Shown: piece by piece, positions 1 through 5,122 of the stretch | Position numbering within the stretch: position 1 is the first letter of the stretch | Layout: every line of letters begins with the position of its first letter | From: an uncultured Collinsella sp. | GTDB lineage: Bacteria > Actinomycetota > Coriobacteriia > Coriobacteriales > Coriobacteriaceae | Length of the DNA stretch: 5,122 nucleotides | Assembly (NCBI GenBank): GCA_900541785.1 | Contig: UQKY01000069.1 | Span: 1 to 5,122 of the forward strand | Reading direction: 5' to 3' | The notes under the pieces: generated by a model | Databases searched by the model: none | What the model was told of the DNA's origin: nothing | Seen by the model: only the letters and a program-made list of their open reading frames with translations | Made by a program: the position numbers and the translations under genes

Positions 1-115
1 CCTCCTCTTTCACGTCACCTTGCTCGCTCTGGCGGGCTTTCGCTGGCTTATGCTCAACCTGCGGCGCTGCCATCGTTGGTGCTGAGCGACTTGTTCCCCG
101 CCTCAAATTAGCCAT
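1..115 (-). CDS. Possible 5' end of a divergent gene (partial, runs off the window)
   Basis: On the minus strand an ATG at 115-113 opens a frame with no stop to the window edge (38 codons). It reads MANLRRGTSRSAPTMAAPQV and continues hydrophilic and charged (Lys, Arg, Glu rich). A GGGGA lies about 8 nt upstream of the ATG as a possible ribosome binding site. The case is weak. Third-position GC is visibly lower than in the downstream genes, and the fragment is too short to assign to a family. An alternative reading fits as well: the minus-strand bases at 11-1 read AAAGAGGAGG, a near-ideal Shine-Dalgarno, so the true start codon may lie just outside the window and this stretch would be its leader. 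On the plus strand, frames across 1-160 are open only for short distances and I recognise no protein end there. Confidence 0.3.
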   Translation of the reverse strand, partial: MANLRRGTSRSAPTMAAPQVEHKPAKARQSEQGDVKEE

Positions 116-170
116 CCTGGGTCCCCGGTGGTTGCGGTGGGCGTGTTTGGTTGGTGCCTGTTGATGGTTT

Positions 171-189
171 GGGTATCGGGGAGGGCGGG
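171..189 (+). other. G-quadruplex-type G-run cluster over the -35 region
   Basis: Four G runs of three or more (171-173, 178-181, 183-185, 187-189) are separated by loops of 4, 1 and 1 nt. This meets the usual G3+N1-7 motif on the non-template strand. It sits immediately upstream of the TATAAT at 196-201, exactly where a -35 box would be expected, and no TTGACA-like hexamer is visible at normal spacing. The flanking 130-170 is also G/T rich. Actual folding is an inference. Confidence 0.45.
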
Positions 190-195
190 CTCCGT

Positions 196-201
196 TATAA
201 T
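196..201 (+). promoter_or_regulatory. Putative -10 box (TATAAT) for the DUF1846 gene
   Basis: A perfect TATAAT lies 39 nt before the chosen ATG at 241, predicting a start of transcription near 208 and a leader of about 30 nt. No good -35 hexamer is found; the 16-18 nt upstream window is occupied by G runs. TTGATG at 161-166 is too far away (29 nt spacer). The nearly palindromic GATTATAAC on the other strand could also serve a divergent promoter. Confidence 0.55.
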
Positions 202-240
202 CGCCTAGAACATTAAATGGAAACGGGACGGGAGCCATAT

Positions 241-1722
241 ATGCGCCAGGGTTTCGACAACGCGAAGTATATCGAGCTGCAGGCCGCTCATATTAAGGAG
301 CGCATCTCGCAGTTTGGCGGCAAGCTGTATTTGGAGTTTGGCGGCAAGCTGTTTGACGACTATCACGCGAGCCGCGTGCTGCCGGGTTTTGAGCCGGACA
401 GCAAGTTTCGCATGCTCAAGAGCATTGCCGACGACGTCGAGGTCATCATCGCCATTAACGCGAACCACATCGAGAAGAACAAGGCTCGCGGTGACCTGGG
501 TATTACCTATGACGAGGACGTCTTGCGCCTGGTCGACCTGTTCCGCGGCAACGGTTTTGCTGTCGCGGCCGTGGTTATCACCCAGTACGCCGGCCAGCCC
601 GCCGCCGATGTGTTCCGCAATCGCCTGAACGCGCTCGGCATTCCTGCCAAGCTGCACTATCCCATCGAGGGCTATCCGCACGACGTCGACCTGATCGTGT
701 CCGACGACGGCTATGGCAAGAACGAGTTTGTCGAGACCACTCGTCCGCTCGTCGTCGTGACAGCGCCCGGCCCTGGCTCGGGCAAGCTCGCCACCTGCCT
801 GTCTCAGCTCTATCACGAGCACAAGCACGGCACCGCCGCCGGCTACGCCAAGTTTGAGACTTTCCCGGTCTGGAATCTGCCCCTCACGCACCCAGTCAAT
901 ATCGCCTATGAGGCCGCCACGGCCGACCTCGACGATGCCAACATCATCGATTCCTTCCACTTGGAGGCCTACAACAAGACCACGGTCAACTACAACCGTG
1001 ACGTCGAGGCTTTCCCGGTGGTCCGTGCCCTGATGGAAAAGATCCTGGGCAAGAGCCCCTACCAGAGCCCCACCGACATGGGCGTCAACATGGTCGGTTT
1101 TGCCATCACCGATGACGATGCCTGCCGCGACGCTTCCAAGATGGAGATCGTCCGCCGCTACTTTACCGCGGTCGAAAATGTGCGCCGTACCGGCGTGGGC
1201 GATGAGCAAGTCGACCGTCTCAAGATCATTATGAAGAAGGCTGGTATCGACAAGAATTACTCGCCGGCACGCTCGGCCGCCCTTACCAGGGAGCAGCTGA
1301 CGGGTGGCCCCGTAGGCGCCATGGTCATGCCCGACGGCTCCGTGGTGACCGGCAAGACTTCCACGCGCCTGGGCGCCGCGAGCTCGCTCATCATGAATGC
1401 ACTTAAGCATGTCTCGGGCGTTGACCTTGAGCTCGAGGTCATTAGCAATGAGGCTATCGAGCCTATCAGCAAGCTCAAGACGCATTTCCTGGGTAGCAAG
1501 AACCCGCGTCTGCACACCGACGAGACGCTTATGGCGCTCTCGATCACCTCAGCAACGAGCGAGACGGCGGCCCGCGTCCTTTCGGGCCTGGAGCAGCTGC
1601 GTGGCTGCGATGCCTTCTTTAGCGTGATCATCTCGCCGACGGACGAGACGGTGTTGCGCAAGCTGGGCATCAACGTGTGCTGCGAGCCCAAGTTCGAGCG
1701 CCGTGGTTTCTTCCACCGCTAA
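241..1722 (+). CDS. DUF1846 / UPF0371 family protein
   Basis: This encodes a 493-residue protein recognised as the DUF1846 (UPF0371) family by its N-terminus (MRQGFDNAKYIELQ, then GGKLYLEFGGKLFDDYHASR at residues 26-45) and its full family-like length. The cellular role is not established, although members of the family have been structurally characterised. Residues 171-182 form a hydrophobic strand (VVVTAPGPGSGK) ending in a P-loop-like GPGSGK (177-182), which suggests a nucleotide- or phosphate-binding Rossmann-like domain. The C-terminal part (about 340-493) resembles the separate C-terminal domain of the family. No signal peptide or membrane segment is visible, so it is probably cytosolic. 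The start at 241 is chosen because GGGAG at 230-234 lies 6 nt upstream; the in-frame ATG at 217 has no such site. It appears to be monocistronic, with a TATAAT at 196-201 and a hairpin at 1742-1779. Codon use matches pyrG, so there is no sign of transfer. Confidence 0.93.
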   Translation: MRQGFDNAKYIELQAAHIKERISQFGGKLYLEFGGKLFDDYHASRVLPGFEPDSKFRMLKSIADDVEVIIAINANHIEKNKARGDLGITYDEDVLRLVDLFRGNGFAVAAVVITQYAGQPAADVFRNRLNALGIPAKLHYPIEGYPHDVDLIVSDDGYGKNEFVETTRPLVVVTAPGPGSGKLATCLSQLYHEHKHGTAAGYAKFETFPVWNLPLTHPVNIAYEAATADLDDANIIDSFHLEAYNKTTVNYNRDVEAFPVVRALMEKILGKSPYQSPTDMGVNMVGFAITDDDACRDASKMEIVRRYFTAVENVRRTGVGDEQVDRLKIIMKKAGIDKNYSPARSAALTREQLTGGPVGAMVMPDGSVVTGKTSTRLGAASSLIMNALKHVSGVDLELEVISNEAIEPISKLKTHFLGSKNPRLHTDETLMALSITSATSETAARVLSGLEQLRGCDAFFSVIISPTDETVLRKLGINVCCEPKFERRGFFHR

Positions 1723-1741
1723 GCCTGGATAAATTGGTCTG

Positions 1742-1779
1742 AAAGGGGCACATCGGGTATGCATTCGGTGCGCCCCTTT
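1742..1779 (+). terminator. Strong hairpin terminator after the DUF1846 gene
   Basis: The arms AAAGGGGC (1742-1749) and GCCCCTTT (1772-1779) pair perfectly. After one A·C mismatch (1750/1771) the stem continues through 1751-1758 with 1763-1770, including some G·U pairs, leaving a 4-nt ATGC loop. It begins 20 nt after the stop codon at 1720-1722. The 3' T tract is short (TTT, then ATC), so termination strength is uncertain. The A run on the left arm gives a similar T run on the minus strand, so it may act in both directions. Confidence 0.75.
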
Positions 1780-1845
1780 ATCAACAAAGCTACCGTTTAA
1801 CCTAAAATTAGCCCGTTTACCTGCCTATAAGTGATTTGGGCGGTA

Positions 1846-1851
1846 TACAAT
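1846..1851 (+). promoter_or_regulatory. Putative -10 box (TACAAT) for the winged-helix gene
   Basis: TACAAT at 1846-1851 lies 120 nt before the ATG at 1971, in the AT-rich stretch after the upstream terminator. It would start transcription near 1858 and give a leader of about 110 nt. The best -35 positions (around 1822-1828) match poorly; TTTACC at 1816-1821 is better but has a 24 nt spacer. A second weak -10-like TATAAG lies at 1826-1831. Confidence 0.45.
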
Positions 1852-1865
1852 AACCCTAATTGTTT

Positions 1866-1951
1866 CATCCTTTTGCGGGGATGCCGCATGATGGATGTTG
1901 CCGGCCATCATGGGGTGTGCCGGTCGCGCACGGTGCAAGTGATGCCCGTGC
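1866..1951 (+). promoter_or_regulatory. Structured 5' leader of the winged-helix gene
   Basis: Several stem-loops are packed between the predicted transcription start and the ribosome binding site. (1) CATCC 1866-1870 pairs with GGATG 1879-1883; a second GGATG at 1893-1897 is an alternative partner. (2) CATGATGG 1887-1894 pairs with CCATCATG 1905-1912. (3) GTGTGC 1915-1920 pairs with GCGCAC 1926-1931. (4) GCACGG 1928-1933 pairs with CCGTGC 1946-1951, extended inward by GCA/TGC (1935-1937 with 1943-1945) across one bulged T, with a 5-nt loop. Stems 3 and 4 share bases and are mutually exclusive. Stem 4 ends 8 nt before the GAGGAGG at 1959-1965. I do not recognise a known riboswitch class. The stretch is also open in the gene's own frame from 1860, so it could in principle be N-terminal coding sequence. 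Confidence 0.45.
1887..1912. repeat. Perfect 8+8 bp inverted repeat, possible operator
   Basis: CATGATGG (1887-1894) and CCATCATG (1905-1912) are exact reverse complements separated by 10 bp. Partial symmetry extends outward to 1881 and 1918. The size and spacing suit a dimeric winged-helix regulator, and the site lies just downstream of the predicted transcription start of such a gene, so an autoregulatory operator is a reasonable inference. It could equally be purely an RNA stem. I found no second copy in the window. Confidence 0.5.
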
Positions 1952-1970
1952 TCGGTTTGAGGAGGCTGCC

Positions 1971-2309
1971 ATGGCTGGCAAGGGTCGTGCGAGTGTCAAC
2001 GATATGAAGCGTGTCGAGGTGCAGGTGCTGATGGAGATCGCACAGCAGTCCGAAGACAACGGCGGATTTTATGGCTTTTCGCGAAAGACGCTTGCCGAGC
2101 GTGTGGGGGTGTCTCCGTATCGCGCCCGCGCGGCAATTGAACGCTTGGAATCCGAAGACATCATTGAGGTCGTCTCGCGCTACAGCGACGACGGCGGCCA
2201 GCTCGCAAATGGTATTTGTCTCACGGAGCGTGGCGAATGGTATCTAGAGGGCATCCGTGCCGGCATACTCGTGCAGGACTTGATCAAGGACGAAGTCGCC
2301 GATCGATAA
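1971..2309 (+). CDS. Small winged helix-turn-helix DNA-binding protein
   Basis: This is a 112-residue protein with a winged-helix fold of the GntR/MarR/Rrf2-like kind. Residues 13-30 form a first helix (KRVEVQVLMEIAQQSEDN). Residues 38-62 carry the helix-turn-helix: KTLAERVGVS as the first helix and turn, then PYRARAAIERLESEDI as the recognition helix. Residues 64-84 look like the beta wing (IIEVVSRY, a Gly-rich DDGGQ turn, GICLT). A C-terminal helix (86-108) could serve dimerisation. No ligand-binding domain or metal-binding cluster is visible, so it is a stand-alone DNA-binding domain. The ATG at 1971 is chosen because GAGGAGG at 1959-1965 precedes it by 5 nt; the frame stays open back to 1860, so a longer protein starting at 1881 is possible but less likely. 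It stands alone between its own promoter and the terminator at 2334-2366. Target genes are unknown; it may regulate itself and possibly neighbouring pyrG, which is only inference. Confidence 0.82.
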   Translation: MAGKGRASVNDMKRVEVQVLMEIAQQSEDNGGFYGFSRKTLAERVGVSPYRARAAIERLESEDIIEVVSRYSDDGGQLANGICLTERGEWYLEGIRAGILVQDLIKDEVADR

Positions 2310-2333
2310 CGGCGCGCATTCATAGCGGAAACG

Positions 2334-2366
2334 ACGCCGTCTGGGCAATCGGGCGGCGTTTTGTTT
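2334..2366 (+). terminator. Intrinsic terminator after the winged-helix gene
   Basis: ACGCCGTCT (2334-2342) pairs with GGGCGGCGT (2351-2359) as 9 bp, including two U·G pairs, around an 8-nt loop. It is followed directly by a T-rich tail, TTTTGTTT (2359-2366). It starts 25 nt after the TAA at 2307-2309 and separates this gene from pyrG. Confidence 0.85.
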
Positions 2367-2426
2367 CGAGATGGAGAAATGCGATTGCGCGTAAGAAAAA
2401 TTGTGTGCGGCGCGCGTCGCGAGTAT

Positions 2427-2432
2427 TACAAT
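2427..2432 (+). promoter_or_regulatory. Putative -10 box (TACAAT) for pyrG
   Basis: TACAAT at 2427-2432 lies 55 nt before the pyrG ATG and downstream of the upstream terminator. Initiation 6-9 nt downstream would fall on 2438-2441 (CCCG). The -35 is weak: TTGTGT at 2401-2406 has a 20 nt spacer, and the hexamer at 17 nt (2404-2409) is a poor match. Confidence 0.55.
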
Positions 2433-2437
2433 GAAGA

Positions 2438-2469
2438 CCCGTAAGATGTGTATGGACAACTTCTACGGG
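2438..2469 (+). promoter_or_regulatory. Hairpin at the 5' end of the pyrG leader
   Basis: CCCGTA (2438-2443) and TACGGG (2464-2469) are exact complements, with possible extra pairs G2445·U2462 and A2446-U2461. The left arm coincides with the predicted transcription start, and the right arm ends 6 nt before the weak CAGG (2475-2478) that serves the ATG at 2488. A transcript beginning at C2438 can form the stem; one beginning at G2441 would lose its three C-G pairs. This resembles CTP-controlled start-site switching known for enterobacterial pyrC. There is no terminator-like T run in the leader, so attenuation by termination as in Bacillus pyrG is not evident. Confidence 0.45.
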
Positions 2470-2487
2470 AAGCGCAGGTAACTCAAT

Positions 2488-4149
2488 ATGACCAAGCATG
2501 TGTTCGTGACCGGTGGCGTGGTTTCGTCTCTGGGCAAGGGTATTACCGCGGCCTCGCTGGGCCGTCTGCTCAAGTCGCGCGGCTACAAGGTAACGATGCA
2601 AAAGGCCGACCCGTATCTGAACGTCGACCCCGGCACCATGAGCCCGTTCCAGCATGGCGAGGTCTTTGTGACCGAGGACGGCTACGAGTCCGATCTGGAC
2701 CTGGGCCACTACGAGCGCTTTATTGATGAGAACCTGACCCGCGATTCCAACTTTACGACTGGTGCCATCTATAAGAGCCTGATCGCCCGTGAACGTCGCG
2801 GTGACTTTTTGGGCGGCACTGTGCAGGTGATCCCGCACGTCACGAACGCCATTAAGGATAAGTTCCGTCGTATTGAGGAGCAGACCGGCTCCGACGTGGT
2901 CATCACTGAGTTGGGCGGCACCATCGGTGACATCGAGTCGCAGCCGTTTGTCGAGGCCATCCGCCAGTATCGCAAGGAGGCCGGCCCCGAGAACGTCTGC
3001 TACATCCACGTGTCGCTCGTTCCCTATATCGCCGCCGCCCACGAGGTCAAGACCAAGCCGACGCAGCACTCCGTCAAGGAGCTCCGCAGCTTTGGTATCC
3101 AGCCCGATATTATCGTTCTGCGCTCCGACCACCATATCGACGATGCCATCCGCGGCAAGATCGCAAGCTTCTGCGACGTCGACACCGACTGCGTCTTTAC
3201 CAACGAGGACTGCGCGAGCATCTACGATGTTCCGCAGCTGCTCGCCGAGCAGGACTTTGACCTGCGCATTTGCGAGCGTCTGGGTCTGGACCCGCGTGAG
3301 CGCGACATGAGTCAGTGGAACGAGTTCCTGCGCAAGCAGAACCATGCCAACCAGCACGCCGACAAGGTGAAGATCGCCGTCGTGGGCAAGTATACACAGC
3401 TGCCCGATGCCTACCTGTCGGTTATCGAGGCCCTGCACCACGCGGGCGTGTTCTACGATCGCCACGTTGACGTGCAGCTGGTCGATGGTGAGAGCCTCGA
3501 TGAGCAGAACGTCTCCGAGGTCCTGGGCGATGCCTCGGGCATCTTGGTCCCTGGCGGCTTTGGCAAGCGCGCCCTGGAGGGAAAGATCCTCGCGGCCGAG
3601 TTCGCCCGCGAGCACAAGATTCCGTATCTGGGCATTTGCCTGGGTATGCAGGTCGCCGTGTGCGAGTTCGCCCGCAACGTCGTCGGCCTTGCCGGCGCCA
3701 GTTCTTCCGAGTTCGATCCGGATGGCCCGTATAGTGTCATCGATCTGATGAGCTCGCAGGAGGACGTGACCGAGAAGGGCGGCACCATGCGCCTGGGCGC
3801 CTATCCGTGCAAGCTCGCCGCCGATACCCTCGCGCGCGAGGCCTATGGCGAGGAGCTCGTCTACGAGCGTCACCGTCACCGTTTTGAGTTCAACAACGCC
3901 TTCCGTGACCAGCTCGAGGACGCCGGCCTGGTTATCTCGGGTCTTTCGCCCGACGAGCGTCTGGTCGAGATGGTCGAGCTGCCGCGCGACGTACATCCGT
4001 GGTATGTGGCCACCCAGGCTCATCCCGAGTTCAAGAGCCGTCCGACCAACCCGCAGCCGCTGTTCCGCGAGTTCGTGCGCGCCTCGATTGGCCAGCATGA
4101 GGGTGTCGACCGTCTGCAGGTGACGCCCAAGAACCTCGCTACGGACTAA
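2488..4149 (+). CDS. pyrG: CTP synthase (glutamine-hydrolysing)
   Basis: This enzyme converts UTP, ATP and glutamine to CTP, the last step of de novo pyrimidine nucleotide synthesis, in the cytosol as a tetramer. The protein has 553 residues, close to the usual 530-560. The synthetase domain (about 1-280) shows the P-loop GGVVSSLGKG (9-18, Lys17), Lys39, the Mg-binding Asp71 in DLDLGHYERF and Glu141 in ELGGTIGDIES, and the UTP/CTP-site segment KTKPTQHSVKELR (188-200). The class I amidotransferase domain starts near 293 (KVKIAVVGKY). It has the oxyanion loop PGGFGKR (355-361), the nucleophile Cys384 in GICLGMQ, and His512/Glu514 in AHPEF, so all catalytic residues are present. Ala362 replaces the Gly common after PGGFGxR, a minor difference. 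The ribosome binding site is weak (CAGG, 2475-2478). Translation probably couples to xerD, which starts 2 nt after the TAA. The short leader hairpin suggests pyrimidine-dependent control, which is not proven. Confidence 0.98.
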   Translation: MTKHVFVTGGVVSSLGKGITAASLGRLLKSRGYKVTMQKADPYLNVDPGTMSPFQHGEVFVTEDGYESDLDLGHYERFIDENLTRDSNFTTGAIYKSLIARERRGDFLGGTVQVIPHVTNAIKDKFRRIEEQTGSDVVITELGGTIGDIESQPFVEAIRQYRKEAGPENVCYIHVSLVPYIAAAHEVKTKPTQHSVKELRSFGIQPDIIVLRSDHHIDDAIRGKIASFCDVDTDCVFTNEDCASIYDVPQLLAEQDFDLRICERLGLDPRERDMSQWNEFLRKQNHANQHADKVKIAVVGKYTQLPDAYLSVIEALHHAGVFYDRHVDVQLVDGESLDEQNVSEVLGDASGILVPGGFGKRALEGKILAAEFAREHKIPYLGICLGMQVAVCEFARNVVGLAGASSSEFDPDGPYSVIDLMSSQEDVTEKGGTMRLGAYPCKLAADTLAREAYGEELVYERHRHRFEFNNAFRDQLEDAGLVISGLSPDERLVEMVELPRDVHPWYVATQAHPEFKSRPTNPQPLFREFVRASIGQHEGVDRLQVTPKNLATD

Positions 4150-4151
4150 GG

Positions 4152-5089
4152 GTGCCGGAGAACCAAGAACATACCGAAGCTACTCCCTCGTCGCTTGCTG
4201 TGGTGGCGGGGGAGTATCTCGATTACCTTGCGGTCGAGCGGGGTTTGGCGCGCAATACGATTGCGGCCTACCGTCGTGACCTGACGACGTACTGCGCCTA
4301 TCTGGGGCGGGCTGACATTGCGTCTTTTGAAGATGTGAGCCGTCAGGTCGTGGAGGGCTTTGTTGCCGATCGCCGCGACGGAGGCTATTCCGACGCCTCG
4401 GTGGAGCGCGCGCTTGCTGCCGTGAAGGGCCTGCATGCCTTTTTGGTGCGCGATGGGGCCGTGGCCCAAAACCCGACGGCGGCGTTGCGCCTGCCCAAAA
4501 AGGCAGATCGCCTGCCGGAATACCTTTCGGTGGAGGATGTCTCGGCACTGCTCGATCAAGACTTTCCCGAGGGCGAGATGGGGCTGCGCGATCATGCCAT
4601 CTTGGAAGTGCTTTACGGTTGCGGCTTGCGCGTGAGTGAGCTGGTTGGGCTCGATGTGGGCGATATCCATATCGATGACGGGTTTGTCCTGGTGCGCGGT
4701 AAGGGCTCCAAGGAGCGTCTGGCCCCGTTGGTGGGAAGCGCGGCTCCCTGACACACTATATAGGTGACGGGCGCACTCTCCTGGCCGCCCATGCTCACGG
4801 GACGGAGACCTCGGCGGTCTTTTTAAATAAGAACGGACGTCGCCTGTCGCGCCAGGGCGTGCATGCGATATGCGAGCGGTACGGGCGCCAGGTGGGGCTG
4901 GTGGGGCTCCACCCCCACACCCTGCGCCACTCCTTTGCCACCCACATGCTCGCGGGCGGTGCCGACTTGCGTGTGCTGCAGGAGATTTTGGGCCATGCCG
5001 ATATTTCGACCACGCAGGTCTACACGCATGTCGACCGTACGCAACTGACCGAGGTCTATCTGGCGGCGCATCCGCTGGCACATCGCTAG
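4152..5089 (+). pseudogene. xerD: Tyrosine recombinase XerD, broken by a frameshift
   Basis: XerD with XerC recombines dif sites to resolve chromosome dimers at division. The first segment (4152-4751, 199 codons) holds the N-terminal SAM-like core-binding domain (YLDYLAVERGLARNTIAAYRR) and the start of the catalytic domain, with Arg160 in LRVSEL and Lys184 in GKGSKERL. It then runs GSAAP into TGA at 4749. The next frame, open from 4703 to the TAG at 5087-5089, continues with LTHYIGDGR, FLNKNGRRLSRQG and the rest of the active site: His 4916-4918, Arg 4925-4927 (HTLRH), His 4994-4996 (LGH) and the nucleophile Tyr 5021-5023 (TTQVYTHV). Joined, the protein would be about 312 residues, slightly longer than typical XerD (about 300). 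The shift lies between roughly 4731 and 4751 and equals one missing base (or four). The GTG at 4152 is the only usable start, because its frame has a stop at 4098; AAGG immediately before it is a poor ribosome binding site, so coupling to pyrG is likely. XerC or another Xer paralogue is possible, but position after pyrG and sequence favour XerD. The shift may be a sequencing error. Confidence 0.85.
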
Positions 5090-5104
5090 CACCTCGCTGA
5101 CCTG

Positions 5105-5119
5105 CATATTTATAAATGT
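5105..5119. other. AT-rich palindromic stretch after xerD
   Basis: After the xerD stop only 33 nt remain. They contain the self-complementary ATTTATAAAT (5108-5117) with a TATAAA -10-like hexamer at 5111-5116. This contrasts with the high-GC surroundings and could be a promoter element for a gene beyond the window, but no matching -35 is seen. Confidence 0.2.
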
Positions 5120-5122
5120 TAA

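Noticed and set aside
217..240. Earlier ATG at 217 for the DUF1846 gene
   Set aside because: No ribosome binding site precedes it, while GGGAG at 230-234 is well placed for 241 and family proteins start near MRxGFD.
205..1515. 436-codon minus-strand open frame opposite the DUF1846 gene
   Set aside because: It has the same shadow-frame pattern, with no motif and no ribosome binding site worth noting.
1860..1970. N-terminal extension of the winged-helix protein
   Set aside because: The frame is open, but the extension is Cys/Pro/Gly rich without a fold-like pattern, has no ribosome binding site, and an ideal GAGGAGG sits 5 nt before the ATG at 1971.
2320..4098. 592-codon open frame on the minus strand opposite pyrG
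   Set aside because: It is a mirror of the strongly G/C-ending codons of pyrG; the translation is low-complexity, rich in Leu, Val, Asp, Gly and His, with no recognisable family, and it overlaps a certain gene completely.
4737..4760. Programmed frameshift signal in xerD
   Set aside because: A -1 shift is required, but GGCTCCC is not a slippery heptamer. The prfB-like context of a stop after a Pro codon would need a +1 shift, which leads to the wrong frame.
4146..5081. 311-codon minus-strand open frame across xerD
   Set aside because: It is antisense to a clear recombinase in both of its frames; the translation is Arg/Pro/Ala rich without family resemblance.
4859..5089. Independent small gene starting at the internal GTG at 4859
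   Set aside because: It is the C-terminal part of the XerD catalytic domain; its frame continues upstream with matching XerD sequence and there is no ribosome binding site, so it is a fragment of the frameshifted gene.

Overview
The window is a stretch of high-GC bacterial chromosome. It holds three intact genes and one frameshifted gene, all on the plus strand. Codon third positions are strongly G/C-rich, and pyrG is followed directly by a xerD-type recombinase, an order reminiscent of actinobacterial chromosomes (pyrG, then xerD, with parA/scpAB often further on). Protein style and composition suggest a Coriobacteriia member such as a Collinsella-like gut actinomycete. That assignment is inference; there is no rRNA or other decisive marker here.

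Layout. Positions 1-240 are intergenic or a gene edge. They may contain the 5' end, or the leader, of a divergent minus-strand gene, and they hold a G-rich tract and the TATAAT promoter of the first gene. Positions 241-1722 encode a full-length DUF1846 (UPF0371) protein, closed by a strong hairpin at 1742-1779. Positions 1723-1970 carry that terminator, a -10 box, and a leader with several stem-loops, including an 8+8 bp inverted repeat. The leader precedes a 112-residue winged-helix DNA-binding protein (1971-2309), which ends in a clear intrinsic terminator (2334-2366). A new promoter (-10 at 2427-2432) and a short leader with a hairpin precede pyrG, CTP synthase (2488-4149). The xerD reading frame begins 2 nt after the pyrG stop (4152) and runs to 5089, but it is broken by a single-base-type frameshift near 4731-4751. 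Only 33 nt remain after it, AT-rich and without a recognisable gene.

How the genes relate. pyrG makes CTP from UTP, and xerD resolves chromosome dimers. They are probably co-transcribed, because the gap is too short for separate signals. The DUF1846 gene and the winged-helix gene each appear to be separate transcription units, each with a promoter-like -10 box and a hairpin terminator. I see no mobile element, CRISPR array, tRNA or rRNA and no obvious new multi-gene system. The points most worth a second look are the xerD frameshift, the pyrG leader (arranged like a pyrimidine-sensing start-site switch), the structured leader or operator of the winged-helix gene, and the G-quadruplex motif over the -35 region of the DUF1846 gene.
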